From Novibacillus thermophilus (GTDB lineage Bacteria > Bacillota > Bacilli > Thermoactinomycetales > Novibacillaceae): DNA of 64,000 nt. The position numbers were made by a program, and so were the translations under genes. Shown here piece by piece: positions 23,127-31,844 of the stretch. Where the stretch lies: the NCBI RefSeq assembly GCF_002005165.1, contig NZ_CP019699.1, positions 3,472,001-3,536,000 of the forward strand, in the 5' to 3' direction. Under the pieces are notes generated by a model. That model made no database searches, was not told the DNA's origin, and was given only the letters and a program-made list of their open reading frames with translations. How positions within the stretch are numbered: the stretch's first letter is position 1; each line of letters starts with the position of its first letter.

Positions 23127-24185
23127 TTAAATGACGCGCCCTCCAGCCGCTTTTCTCAAGCGGTTCATAATCGTTCGTCCCCACCCGCATTCTGGAAACG
23201 ACTCGGCCAGCACGCGTTCTACCCCGGCGTCGTCAAACTGGCGCAAGGCGCGGTACAAACCGCGAGCTACAGTGGGCAGCGCCTTGCGGCTGCCGCACGC
23301 AACGACCACGTCGGCCCGATATTCTTCCTTTCGCTCTTCCGTCGTCAAGATGCCAACTTTCAGCCCCTCGGCACGGTATTGATCGGCAAGGGCTTGAATG
23401 CGACGGACCATGTCCCCTTCGCTTCCGCCCACTAACGTCATTTCCCCCTGCGGTGCGTAATGGCGGTATTTCATGCCCGGAGAGCGCGGAGCACGGTCCG
23501 TTGCGTTGTCGATGAGAGTGGGGTCTGTCGTGACCGACCCCAATACGCGTTCCAGCTGTTCGACAGTAATTCCTCCGGGCCGCAGAAGCGCCGGCTCATC
23601 CCCTGTGACGTCTAATACCGTCGATTCCAGTCCGTACCCTGTTGGGCCGCTGTCGATCACTCCGTCGATGCGCCCGTCTAAATCGTCTAATACGTGACGG
23701 GCCTCTGTCGGGCTCGGGCGGCCGGAACGGTTGGCGCTGGGGGCCGCCACCGGACACCTCGCCACCTGCAGTAAAGCCCGTGCAACAGGATGTTCCGGCA
23801 GCCGTACGGCCACCGTCGGCAAGCCGGCCGTCACGTTGTCCGACACCGTCCCGGCCGACGGGAGCACGAGCGTCAACGGCCCCGGCCAGAAGCGATCCAT
23901 TAACTTCTCAGCAACGGACGGCACGTGTGCCGCGATGTCTGACAGCTGAGAGTGTTCGCCAATGTGCACTATGAGCGGATTATCCCCAGGCCGCCCTTTG
24001 GCACGAAAGATGGACTGGACGGCCTTGTCGTTTTGGGCATCAGCCCCGAGGCCGTACACCGTCTCGGTCGGAAAGGCAATTAACGCCCCTTCTCTTAAGC
24101 GGGAAGCCGCCTCTTGGATCGCAGGATGTTCCGTTAGCGTCGTCTTCCGCTGATGGAGGTAGACGGTCCATACGCGTGTTTTCAT
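23127..24185 (-). CDS. tsaC: Threonylcarbamoyl-AMP synthase (Sua5 type)
   Basis: The enzyme makes threonylcarbamoyl-AMP for the t6A37 modification of ANN-decoding tRNAs. The N-terminal YrdC-like domain (residues about 15-200) has the FPTETVYGLG motif and the SAPSANRSGRPSPT segment (seen as APSANRSGRPSPT). A linker and a C-terminal Sua5 domain follow (about 240-352), so this is the long Sua5 form (352 residues), as with B. subtilis YwlC. The ATG at 24185 has a GGAGAG site. Confidence 0.95.
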   Translation of the reverse strand: MKTRVWTVYLHQRKTTLTEHPAIQEAASRLREGALIAFPTETVYGLGADAQNDKAVQSIFRAKGRPGDNPLIVHIGEHSQLSDIAAHVPSVAEKLMDRFWPGPLTLVLPSAGTVSDNVTAGLPTVAVRLPEHPVARALLQVARCPVAAPSANRSGRPSPTEARHVLDDLDGRIDGVIDSGPTGYGLESTVLDVTGDEPALLRPGGITVEQLERVLGSVTTDPTLIDNATDRAPRSPGMKYRHYAPQGEMTLVGGSEGDMVRRIQALADQYRAEGLKVGILTTEERKEEYRADVVVACGSRKALPTVARGLYRALRQFDDAGVERVLAESFPECGWGRTIMNRLRKAAGGRVI

Positions 24186-24266
24186 CAGGTCTCTCCATTT
24201 TCTATCTTACTTGTGATGACATAATCCTACCACTTCTTGCCCCTAAAGCGCAAAGTGACAACGTCC

Positions 24267-24713
24267 TCAGCCCAGCCAATGAACCATCGTCACCGCTTCG
24301 CTTCCACTGTCCTGCACATGTGTACTCATCTTGATGTCGTCAGGCAATGCGTCCCGGTCGATTTTTGAAAAGCCCAACGGTTCAAAGAAAAGTGACGGCA
24401 TACGCGTCAAGAGGTACAGTTCTTGCACACCTTGTTCCTGGACAAATGCGAGCAACACCCGCATCACCTCGACGCCGATGCGGGCGTTTCCTGCTCCGCT
24501 GTCCACGACGAGCGAGCGCAGTAACGCTTTCTTGCCGTACAACTCGACACCAGCCGTTCCGATCAACTGACTCGTGTCACGCTTTTGACTTTCGACGACT
24601 AAAAAAGTCGTTCCCGGCTTGTCCACACCGGAAGCGTGCACGTTCGCCTTTTTCAACAACCGCTCGATGCGAGGAACGTCTTTTTCTGTCGCCAACCGTA
24701 CAATCGTCGCCAC
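24267..24713 (-). CDS. ywlB: GNAT family N-acetyltransferase (YwlB-like)
   Basis: This 148-residue single-domain acetyltransferase has the GNAT fold pattern: ALLRSLVVDSGAGNARIG is the acetyl-CoA-binding motif A region, followed by a C-terminal FEPLGFSKIDRD segment. The substrate is unknown. Position and size match B. subtilis ywlB. The start is uncertain: the open frame begins at a GTG at 24734 with no ribosome site, and I prefer the GTG at 24713 (VATIVRLAT), whose AGAGG site is rather distant. Confidence 0.8.
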   Translation of the reverse strand: MATIVRLATEKDVPRIERLLKKANVHASGVDKPGTTFLVVESQKRDTSQLIGTAGVELYGKKALLRSLVVDSGAGNARIGVEVMRVLLAFVQEQGVQELYLLTRMPSLFFEPLGFSKIDRDALPDDIKMSTHVQDSGSEAVTMVHWLG

Positions 24714-24775
24714 TGTTTGATAACATCCTCTCACTTTTTTTACACATGGGTATGCCAGACGCTCCCCAAATAGTA

Positions 24776-24803
24776 CATCAGCCGCCCAGTTGGGCGGCTG
24801 ATG
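24776..24803 (-). terminator. Terminator after spoIIR
   Basis: CATCAGCCGCCCA and TGGGCGGCTGATG form a 13-bp perfect stem with a two-base centre, immediately after the spoIIR stop. The U-tract is weak (TGTACTATTT), but the stem is very stable. Confidence 0.75.
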
Positions 24804-25457
24804 CTAAAAAGCACGCTTAATTTTGTCCATAAAGTCGTGAAACCAATCGAGAAGGAAGAAACGAACTTCGACTTCGTCTCCGCCTTCTGCTTCCTCGACG
24901 GGCGATCGCTTTTCACTTTCCGGCTCCGACTGTCTGCCTTCTCCTGCGCTATCGTCGGTTACCGCATCGGCATTGGTCATGTCGACAAAGCACAGGGGGG
25001 GAAAGAGGACGCACCACCAATTGGCTCCGGTACCCGAGCCGAGGGAAATTCTGACCGCCTCATACTCGCCCGCCGGGTAGACGCGGTTTCCGTACATTTT
25101 CGTCGGAAACGGGATGTACCCGTAATCGACGTCTACACTGTACGTGAAGCCGTACGCTCGGGCTATCGCTTCCGCCCGACGCTTGATGTCTGGCAAGCGG
25201 CTGACGATGAGCTTGCGCGCCGTCTCGAGGCTGTCCATTTCGCCGGTCAGTTGTTCCATGTAGTCGACGACGTCATCACGTATTTTTCGTTTTAACCACT
25301 GGTCTCGGGGGGCGTCACTGTTGGCCAGAATTCTGAGGCGAATCGCGTCTTCAGGTATCGGTCCAGAAGACGCGACAACGGCTTCATTGTGTTGAACTTC
25401 TCCATTGACAATAAACACAAAAAGTGCCAATGCGATAAACACGTACTTACGCATCAT
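24804..25457 (-). CDS. spoIIR: Stage II sporulation protein R
   Basis: SpoIIR is made in the forespore and secreted across the septum to trigger SpoIIGA, which processes pro-sigma-E. The 217-residue protein begins with a hydrophobic export signal (YVFIALALFVFIVNG) and contains the family core IRLRILANSDAPRDQWLKRK and the GTGANWWCVLFPPLCFVD motif. The C-terminal 50 residues are acidic and variable. Position upstream of ywlB and downstream of prmC matches other Bacillales. Confidence 0.95.
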   Translation of the reverse strand: MMRKYVFIALALFVFIVNGEVQHNEAVVASSGPIPEDAIRLRILANSDAPRDQWLKRKIRDDVVDYMEQLTGEMDSLETARKLIVSRLPDIKRRAEAIARAYGFTYSVDVDYGYIPFPTKMYGNRVYPAGEYEAVRISLGSGTGANWWCVLFPPLCFVDMTNADAVTDDSAGEGRQSEPESEKRSPVEEAEGGDEVEVRFFLLDWFHDFMDKIKRAF

Positions 25458-25535
25458 GGCTGTCTCCCTCGCTTTCCTCTCCTGTCCTCCAGTATGGACA
25501 GAAGGAAAGAGGGCTAAACGCCACTCTACAAAAGT

Positions 25536-25564
25536 CGTTTATCGCTAAAAGTTATTATGTGTAC
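25536..25564 (-). promoter_or_regulatory. Possible SigF-type promoter for spoIIR
   Basis: GTACA (25564-25560) and CGATAAACG (25544-25536) are exactly 15 bases apart, compared with the SigF pattern GYATA-15-GGNRANANT. Both elements are imperfect. The call leans on the known SigF control of spoIIR. Confidence 0.3.
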
Positions 25565-25649
25565 CGACACAGGAGATCTTTAAAAAGCGGCCGATGTGCA
25601 CCTTGACTTGACATCCATGTCCATACCGCTTGGCAGTAAGTGATCCCGT

Positions 25650-26540
25650 TCAGCAGGTCCAGTACAAAACGACGACGCGGTCGATCCCAGCCAGGTCCTT
25701 GACGACGTCGATCTTACCGTGCGGAAGGCTTTGGTGTAACAAGGACGCCACTTCTCGACTCTGACCAGCGCCGACTTCCAGTGCCACTATCCCCTTTGGA
25801 CGTTTCACCACATCTTTCAGCATGGCCGCCAGCCGTCGGTAAACGTCCAATCCATCCTCTCCGCCGTCCAACGCCAATCTCGGCTCGTGTTCCCGCACTT
25901 CGACTGCCAGTGTCTCAAGATCCCGAGTCGGAATGTAAGGGGGATTGGAGACGACGATGTCGACGCGTTCCTTCCCTTCAACGAGAGGGATCAACAAATC
26001 GCCTTGCAGGAAACGGATGCGCCGTTCCACTTTATGCCGTGCGGCGTTGTCCCGAGCTGTTCGCAACGCGTCTTTCGACAAGTCGATGGCAGTCACATCC
26101 CATGACGGCCGTTCCTTTGCCAGCGTAACGGCGATGGCCCCGCTACCGCATCCGACATCGACAACGGAAGGGGCAGCGGTTTGCCATAAGGTATCCGCTC
26201 GCTCCAATACCGATTCGACGAGACACTCAGTTTCGGGACGTGGAATGAGAACGTGCGGCGAAACGCGAAACTCCCGCCCGTAAAATTCCTGTGATCCGAC
26301 CAAGTATTGCAGCGGCATGCCTTGACCCTTCTCCTCAATTAAGCGGCGCAACGCTGGCCACAACTCTTCAGGAAACGGTTCATCCAAGGCCGCAAAAAAA
26401 CGGGCGCGATCCCACCCCAACAAGTGGCGCAGCAACCGCTCCGCAATAAAGCGGGCATCTTCCGCCGACTGCCCTCCGTTTTGTTGTAAAAAGGAAAAAG
26501 CCCAACGATGGGCTTCTCGGATCGTTCTCACCATGCTCAA
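25650..26540 (-). CDS. prmC: Release factor glutamine methyltransferase
   Basis: PrmC methylates the glutamine of the GGQ motif in RF1 and RF2. The 296-residue protein has an N-terminal helical domain and a SAM-binding Rossmann domain with VVDVGCGSGAIAV and the diagnostic NPPYIP motif. It follows prfA by eight bases, its substrate gene, as in most bacteria. The first ATG or the one two codons later could be used. Confidence 0.95.
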   Translation of the reverse strand: MSMVRTIREAHRWAFSFLQQNGGQSAEDARFIAERLLRHLLGWDRARFFAALDEPFPEELWPALRRLIEEKGQGMPLQYLVGSQEFYGREFRVSPHVLIPRPETECLVESVLERADTLWQTAAPSVVDVGCGSGAIAVTLAKERPSWDVTAIDLSKDALRTARDNAARHKVERRIRFLQGDLLIPLVEGKERVDIVVSNPPYIPTRDLETLAVEVREHEPRLALDGGEDGLDVYRRLAAMLKDVVKRPKGIVALEVGAGQSREVASLLHQSLPHGKIDVVKDLAGIDRVVVLYWTC

Positions 26541-26548
26541 GTTCCTTT

Positions 26549-27616
26549 TTATGACGATTGCTTTAACAATTCGGCTTGTTCTTGCATCGTTAAGCTGTCG
26601 ATAATCTCATCTAGCTCCCCGTCGAGGATGTATTCCAGCTTGTGCAGCGTCAAACCGATGCGGTGGTCTGTGACGCGACTTTGCGGAAAGTTGTACGTTC
26701 GGATTCGTTCGCTGCGATCCCCTGTCCCCACTTGTGTTTTACGGTTGTCTGCCAGTCTCGCCTGTTCTTCTTGCCGGTATTTATCCAACAAGCGTGCACG
26801 TAACACCCGCATGGCCTTTTCCCGGTTTTTAATTTGCGATTTTTCGTCCTGACACGACACGACGATACCGGTCGGGACGTGGGTAATCCTCACGGCTGAC
26901 TTCGTCGTGTTCACGCTCTGCCCTCCCGGTCCGCTGGAGCAAAACGTGTCAATGCGCAAGTCCTTCTCATCAATGTCCACTTCCACTTCTTCCACTTCCG
27001 GAAGTACAGCGACCGTGGCGGTGGACGTGTGGATGCGCCCGCCGGACTCGGTCGTTGGCACCCGCTGCACGCGGTGAGCTCCGCTCTCGTATTTCAAACG
27101 GCTGTAGGCTCCCTTTCCTTGAACGGTGAATATCACTTCTTTAAAGCCGTCCAGCCCGGTGTAGTTTGCTTCAATTATTTCTGTTTTCCACCCTTTTCGC
27201 TCAGCGTAACGGGTGTACATGCGGTAGAGGTCGGCGGCAAAGAGGGCGGCCTCTTCGCCGCCGGCTGCACCGCGTATTTCGACGATGACGTCTTTGTCGT
27301 CATTCGGATCCTTCGGAAGTAACAAGAGGCGAATTTTCTCCGCAAGTTTCTCTTTCCGCTCGGAAAGTTCTTCGATCTCCAGCTTGACCATCTCGCGCAT
27401 TTCAGCGTCGAGCTTTTCCTCAAGCATCGATTTGGCGTCGGCAAGCTGCTCACTGACGGATTTGTACTGTTTGTACGCTTCGTATTTATCTTCCAGGTCG
27501 GATTGTTCTTTCGAGTATTTGCGCAACTTATCCGGGTTGCTGACGACGTCCGGATCACAGAGCAGCTCGTTCAGCTCTTCGTAACGATCTGCGATCGCCT
27601 GCAATTTGTCTAGCAT
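26549..27616 (-). CDS. prfA: Peptide chain release factor 1
   Basis: RF1 reads UAA and UAG. The 355-residue protein has the PVT-type anticodon element as [10 protein letters not shown] (about residues 185-194) and the GGQ motif at 231-233. The ATG at 27616 has a GAGGTGG site; the frame is open a few codons upstream without one. A TATAAT at 27662-27657 may be its -10. It is co-transcribed with prmC. Confidence 0.96.
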   Translation of the reverse strand: MLDKLQAIADRYEELNELLCDPDVVSNPDKLRKYSKEQSDLEDKYEAYKQYKSVSEQLADAKSMLEEKLDAEMREMVKLEIEELSERKEKLAEKIRLLLLPKDPNDDKDVIVEIRGAAGGEEAALFAADLYRMYTRYAERKGWKTEIIEANYTGLDGFKEVIFTVQGKGAYSRLKYESGAHRVQRVPTTESGGRIHTSTATVAVLPEVEEVEVDIDEKDLRIDTFCSSGPGGQSVNTTKSAVRITHVPTGIVVSCQDEKSQIKNREKAMRVLRARLLDKYRQEEQARLADNRKTQVGTGDRSERIRTYNFPQSRVTDHRIGLTLHKLEYILDGELDEIIDSLTMQEQAELLKQSS

Positions 27617-27766
27617 TGTCCCACCTCGATGTTTCCACAATGGATAACATCTTTATATTATAATACACTCCGAAGGATAAGAAAAGTGTTACATCGGTTG
27701 AGGACCGTTCCCGGTTGGACTTGGGAGCGGCCTGCGTCGCGTCCCTGAATGGTTTGACATGTTTGT

Positions 27767-27988
27767 TCACCCCCCGTTATTCGACTCGTCAGCTTGTCCA
27801 GTCTCTAGTATTTCCTCAAGCGGGCAATCGTAAAAGTCCGATATGCGTTTCAATGTATAGTAACTGCCCACACGTTTCCCAAGTTCGATCATCGCGTACA
27901 TGCTACGCGATATTCCTAACGCGGAGGCCACTTCTGCTTGTGTCATGCCACGTTCTCTGCGCAATGCGATGAGTTTATGGCGCTTCAT
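27767..27988 (-). CDS. XRE-family small DNA-binding protein
   Basis: A 73-residue protein that is almost only a Cro/CI-type helix-turn-helix: RRERGMTQAEVASALGISRSMYAMIELGKR. The last 20 residues (EEILETGQADESNNGG) are acidic and flexible. It is transcribed from a promoter whose spacer contains an operator, so self-repression is likely. The ATG at 27988 has a GGAGAG site. It faces away from a second XRE gene. The regulated functions are not known. Confidence 0.85.
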   Translation of the reverse strand: MKRHKLIALRRERGMTQAEVASALGISRSMYAMIELGKRVGSYYTLKRISDFYDCPLEEILETGQADESNNGG

Positions 27989-28044
27989 CCTACCACTCTC
28001 CGCTTCTCTCACGTGTGGAAATACTGTGGAAACACACCATTAAG

Positions 28045-28072
28045 AGTATATCACATTTAGTGACAATGTAAA
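28045..28072 (-). promoter_or_regulatory. Promoter of the minus-strand XRE gene
   Basis: On the minus strand TTTACA (28072-28067) and TATACT (28050-28045) are 16 bases apart. Operator 1 (28049-28065) fills the spacer, a clear arrangement for repression. Confidence 0.65.
28049..28065. promoter_or_regulatory. XRE operator 1
   Basis: TATCAC-ATTTA-GTGACA, an inverted repeat with a five-base spacer. It is one of three similar sites between the divergent XRE genes. Confidence 0.65.
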
Positions 28073-28080
28073 AATGTTTC

Positions 28081-28097
28081 AGACACTTTCGGTGACT
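28081..28097. promoter_or_regulatory. XRE operator 2
   Basis: AGACAC-TTTCG-GTGACT, the middle and least perfect of the three sites. Its centre is 32 bases from operator 1 and 28 bases from operator 3. Confidence 0.55.
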
Positions 28098-28108
28098 GTC
28101 TTTATTTT

Positions 28109-28125
28109 TGTCACTCTCCGTGATA
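28109..28125. promoter_or_regulatory. XRE operator 3
   Basis: TGTCAC-TCTCC-GTGATA, the same pattern as operator 1. It overlaps a GATAAT (28122-28127) that could be the -10 of the plus-strand XRE gene. Confidence 0.65.
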
Positions 28126-28148
28126 ATCTGTTATGAGGAGGCGCGGAT

Positions 28149-28475
28149 ATGACCGAAAAACCGACGTTAGGAAACAGCTTACGCCGTTTGAGGAAACGAC
28201 ACCGCATATCTCAATCTGAATTGGCTAAGCATATTCGCGTTAGCCGAAGCACGATTGCCATGTGGGAAACGAGTCAGCGCGTTCCCGACTTGATGATGGT
28301 CGAGCGGTTGGCCGACTTTTTTCAAGTGAGCATCGACGAACTGTTGTCACGCCACGAAAAAAAGACGGTGTACGACCCGCAGACAGAATGGTTTGTCCAA
28401 GATTTCCGCAACGCCCCCGAACAACAAAAACAGGAACTCATCCGCATTTGGCAAATTATTCGGGAGAGAAGTTGA
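28149..28475 (+). CDS. XRE-family transcriptional regulator
   Basis: The only plus-strand gene in the window. The 108-residue protein has an N-terminal Cro/CI helix-turn-helix (residues about 8-62: ISQSELAKHIRVSRSTIAMWE then a DELLSRH end). A helical tail rich in Gln and Arg follows (APEQQKQELIRIWQIIRERS), probably for dimerisation. A GAGGAGG site precedes the ATG. It shares its control region, with three operators, with the divergent XRE gene. Confidence 0.87.
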   Translation: MTEKPTLGNSLRRLRKRHRISQSELAKHIRVSRSTIAMWETSQRVPDLMMVERLADFFQVSIDELLSRHEKKTVYDPQTEWFVQDFRNAPEQQKQELIRIWQIIRERS

Positions 28476-28506
28476 AACCCGGCAGTTTTCCTACGCTGCC
28501 AGGTTT
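28475..28506. terminator. Bidirectional hairpin between convergent genes
   Basis: AAACCCGGCAG and CTGCCAGGTTT pair with one mismatch around a 10-base loop. It starts at the stop codon of the plus-strand XRE gene and covers the last codons of the lipoprotein gene on the other strand. Confidence 0.6.
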
Positions 28507-28984
28507 CCTTCATCGGTTGAAAGATGGTTAAACAGCCGTTCGTCGGAACTGACGCGAAACTCATAGCGCGGGACGATGTCAAACAACTGGCGAGCAACTT
28601 CCTCTTCTATCGCTGGCGCCCGGGATCGGGCGACATGGGGGCCAGGTCAATGCGTACCAACGCATTCCCTCCTAAGATGACGACCGTCGCATCCTCCACT
28701 CCGTCGACGTTTTCCGCGGCCTGCTCCATTCTCCGTGCATCGGCACTGACTGTCCGCGGTGTCGGATCGCCAACCCGTATGTTCGGGTTTTGTCTGCTGT
28801 AATTGTTGTCCCCATCCGTTCGCGGATAGCGATCATCTCGTTCTTCAGGGGCCCGTACACCCGTGTGAGTGAAGCTGTCGTCCTCCCGCTCTTGGGCTTG
28901 GTCGTCTGCCGCACAAGCGGCAAGTGCCCAGATGAGGAGGAACACGATACTGAAGATGAGCGCAACCCTTTGGTACGTACTCAC
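28491..28984 (-). CDS. YhcN/YlaJ-family sporulation lipoprotein (one-base frameshift)
   Basis: The protein starts with a lipoprotein signal and lipobox LAAC (Cys24). A polar, Asp/Arg-rich linker follows, then the YhcN/YlaJ pattern AENVDGVEDATVVILGGNALVRIDL. As sequenced it stops at 28607 after LAPMSPDPGRQR (125 residues). The break is at five C on the coding strand (plus-strand G at 28637-28641). Six C continue the family sequence (HVARSRAPAIEEEVARQLF), ending at 28491 with about 164 residues. The GTG start at 28984 has an AAGGAGGTGG site. Relatives are spore coat or germination-linked lipoproteins. Confidence 0.8.
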
Positions 28985-29055
28985 ACTAACGCCACCTCCT
29001 TGGCCTTAGTGTGTCCAAGAAGGGAGGTTACAGTCGCTCCGTTTCTAAATAAAAA

Positions 29056-29086
29056 CAGGCAAGCGTGTCATTCAGATGCTTGCCTG
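29056..29086. terminator. Terminator after rpmE
   Basis: CAGGCAAGC and GCTTGCCTG form a 9-bp stem with a 13-base loop, followed by TTTTTATTT on the minus strand. A T6 run also follows on the plus strand, so it can act both ways. Confidence 0.9.
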
Positions 29087-29106
29087 CCGTTTTTTGCCGT
29101 TGCTTT

Positions 29107-29307
29107 TTATTTAAGGTTGTACTTTTTCTTAAACCGGTCTACCCGTCCGCCAGTGTCGACGAATTTCTGTTTGCCGGTAAAGAACGGATGGCACGCAGAG
29201 CAGATTTCTACGCGCAAGTTTTCTTTCGTTGAGCCCGTTTCAAATGTGTTGCCACATGCACAGGTGACGGTGGTTATTTTGTATTCAGGATGAATGGCCG
29301 TTCGCAT
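29107..29307 (-). CDS. rpmE: 50S ribosomal protein L31, zinc-binding type
   Basis: A 66-residue L31 with the cysteines of the C+ type: CACG (residues about 16-19) and CSAC (about 36-39), which bind zinc. The open frame reaches 29442, but the ATG at 29307 ([10 protein letters not shown]) has an AGAGGTG site and the standard length. It follows rho in the same order as in B. subtilis, with one hydrolase gene inserted between them. Confidence 0.97.
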   Translation of the reverse strand: MRTAIHPEYKITTVTCACGNTFETGSTKENLRVEICSACHPFFTGKQKFVDTGGRVDRFKKKYNLK

Positions 29308-29428
29308 CGTTCTTTCACCTCTTTTCCACCTTACTGTTACGTTCGATGTGATCAAAGTACCATTCAATACATAAGCGCGAGTACGATTATAGCACGGATC
29401 TTCTTTCCCTTGCAAGGAACGAAAAAAA

Positions 29429-30397
29429 TCAGGGCAAAACACTCATCGGGTCTAAGTTTTCGCCGTTTTTCCGCACTTCAAAGTGGAGGTGATAACCGGT
29501 GCTGTTACCGCTCTTCCCCATGTACCCGATAACGTCGCCACTGGAAACACTCTGTCCCCGGCTGACGTTCATCACGCGCAAGTGCGCGTAGTACGTCGAC
29601 CACCCGTCTCCGTGGTCGATGACGACGAGATTGCCGTAGCCCCCAGCATGCCCGGCACGGCTGACGACACCAGAGGCCGCCGCTTTAATGGGGGTGTTCC
29701 CTTCCTGTTCGTTCCATATGTCAATCCCGCGATGCAGACGGCCGTTTCGGTTGCCGAACCCACTCGTCAGCTGTCCGCCCACCGGCCACGAAAAACTGCC
29801 ACTGAAATGCCCACTCTCTTCGTTCGCCGGGCGGGAAGCGATTTGAACGCTGTTTTGGCCGCCGTGAAGTTTTTTTTGTTTTGGACTTGGACGCTGAACC
29901 TTTATCCGCTTCGGCACGGACACCACTTGGCCGACGTACAAGCCGCCCGTTTGTGTCAACTCTGGGTTAAACCGTTTCATCAACCCTTCGGATACGTTGT
30001 ACTGTTCGGCCAGTGAAGCGAGATCGCGCTCTTCTCTGATCCGAATTTGTTCTTCGCGGTACGGGATTTTCAGCGTGTGACCGGCGCGGATGGCATGAAT
30101 GTTTTGGATCTGGTTAAAGTCCGCGAGTTGCCGTGTGGTCAAATCAAAACGCTTCGCTATTTCGCTTAGTGTGTCGCCGGGTTTTATTTTGTACGTCATC
30201 GGTTTGTCCGACTGTTTCAACGGTTTCGCGTGTTCCAGAGATGCGAGAGGATTGTAGAACCGGTATACGGCTTCTTCGGCAATCTGTTCCCGAATGGCGT
30301 CGGGGTTTTCCGGAGGCTGTACGGGCACAGCGTACGCCGCGTTTCCGTGAACGGGAAATAACCAGGAGGCTGTACACAATCCTAACGACGACATCAC
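29429..30397 (-). CDS. Secreted LysM and M23 peptidoglycan hydrolase
   Basis: The protein has a hydrophobic N-terminal segment, two LysM-like repeats ([16 protein letters not shown] at about 69-84; the second weaker, near 117-162) and a C-terminal M23 endopeptidase domain (about 205-322). The M23 zinc motifs are HRGIDI and HLHFEVR. It should bind and cut peptidoglycan. The start is unclear: the first usual codon in frame is GTG 30397, but a CTG at 30415 would add LKRKQI, giving a classic signal peptide with a basic N-region. It has no counterpart at this place in B. subtilis. Confidence 0.87.
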   Translation of the reverse strand: MMSSLGLCTASWLFPVHGNAAYAVPVQPPENPDAIREQIAEEAVYRFYNPLASLEHAKPLKQSDKPMTYKIKPGDTLSEIAKRFDLTTRQLADFNQIQNIHAIRAGHTLKIPYREEQIRIREERDLASLAEQYNVSEGLMKRFNPELTQTGGLYVGQVVSVPKRIKVQRPSPKQKKLHGGQNSVQIASRPANEESGHFSGSFSWPVGGQLTSGFGNRNGRLHRGIDIWNEQEGNTPIKAAASGVVSRAGHAGGYGNLVVIDHGDGWSTYYAHLRVMNVSRGQSVSSGDVIGYMGKSGNSTGYHLHFEVRKNGENLDPMSVLP

Positions 30398-30503
30398 GAT
30401 CTGCTTTCGCTTCAGGAGTCACCCACCACCTCTGTGTCAAGATGTGTCCTTCTACTAGGAACGTATGCCCATGACTTGTCTCAATATGATGCAGGTGTCT
30501 CCC

Positions 30504-31780
30504 TTACGCCGTCGATGAACGCGTGTGTTTTACGGAAGACTGGTTTTCGAGAGTGGCCAAAAACTCTTCATTTGTCTCCGTCTGTTTCAGTTTACGCAAA
30601 AAGCTTTCTGTAAAGTCCGGATGGTCAGACATCGTTTTACGCAGCGCCCACAACCGATCCAACTCGTCTTTTGAGAGGAGCAACTCCTCGCGCCGCGTTC
30701 CGGAACGGACGATGTCGATGGCAGGAAAAATGCGACGTTCTGCCAACCGGCGCTCCAAATGCAACTCCATGTTGCCCGTCCCTTTGAATTCCTCGTAAAT
30801 GACGTCATCCATTCGACTGCCGGTGTCGACCAGTGCTGTCGCGAGTATCGTCAGGCTGCCACCTTCTTCTACGTTGCGCGCCGATCCGAAAAACCGCTTT
30901 GGGCGGTGAAACGCAGCCGGGTCAATCCCTCCGGACAGTGTGCGTCCGCTGGGCGGTATGACCAGATTGTAGGCCCGCGCCAACCGGGTAATGCTGTCCA
31001 ACAAAATGACGACGTCTTTTTTGTGTTCGACGAGGCGCTGTGCCCGCGCCAGCACGAGTTCAGCCACTTTAATGTGGTTTTCCGGCATCTCGTCGAAAGT
31101 CGAGCTGACCACTTCCCCTTTAATGGAACGTTGCATATCTGTCACTTCTTCCGGCCGCTCGTCAATCAAGAGGACGAACAACTCAATTTCAGGGTGGTTG
31201 GCGACTAGACTGTTGGCAATTTCTTTGAGGAGAACAGTTTTGCCAGCTTTGGGGGCGATACGATTAAACCGCGCTGCCCGAATCCGACAGGCGAAATTAA
31301 ATCCACGATCCGCGTTGACAGTCGGTCTGGCGTCGTTTCCAACTGGAATTTCCGGTTCGGATGGAGCGGTGTCAAAGCTGGGAAGTGCAGTCTTCCAGCC
31401 GCTGTTTCCGGATCTTTCCCGTTGACGGCTTCCACGTGCAACATGCCGAAGTAACGTTCATTTTCTTTCGGAGGCCGAGCTTTACCGGACACGAGATCAC
31501 CCGTGCGCAAGTCAAATCGCCGGATTTGCGAGGCGGAGATGTAAATATCGTCCGAGGAGGGGAGGTAATTGATCGGGCGGAGGAACCCGAACCCTTCCGG
31601 CAAAATCTCTAACACACCTTCCATAAACGTCAGCCCGTCTTTTTCCGCTTGAGCTTTCAGTATGGCATAGATGAGTTCTTGTTTTTTCATCTGGCTGTAA
31701 TAAGGAATCTGGTATTCTTTTGCCAGTTTGTACAATTCAGTCAATTTCTTGCTTTCAAGGTCACCCAAATGCATTTCCAC
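30504..31780 (-). CDS. rho: Transcription termination factor Rho (one-base frameshift)
   Basis: Rho is a hexameric RNA helicase that ends transcription. The N-terminal half has the Rho-N and RNA-binding domains (EGFGFLRP). The frame then breaks inside the P-loop after GLIVSPPK. Five C are seen (plus-strand G at 31251-31255); six would give [17 protein letters not shown], the canonical Walker A. The second half ([15 protein letters not shown] and the R-loop) is intact. The restored protein is about 425 residues, as in B. subtilis. I prefer the GTG at 31780, which has a GGTGG site; the ATG at 31774 and GTG at 31804 are alternatives. Confidence 0.92.
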
Positions 31781-31844
31781 AACGTATCCACCACTTTCTC
31801 TCACACGCAGTTTACTTCTCCATCATTGCCCTATAGGCGTTTGT

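Noticed and set aside
27767-28475. Toxin-antitoxin pair or prophage remnant
   Set aside because: Both small proteins are helix-turn-helix regulators; no toxin fold, integrase, or phage gene is nearby.
30504-31804. Two separate half-Rho genes
   Set aside because: The break falls within the P-loop, and one base in a C5 run repairs it; a split at that point would not be functional.
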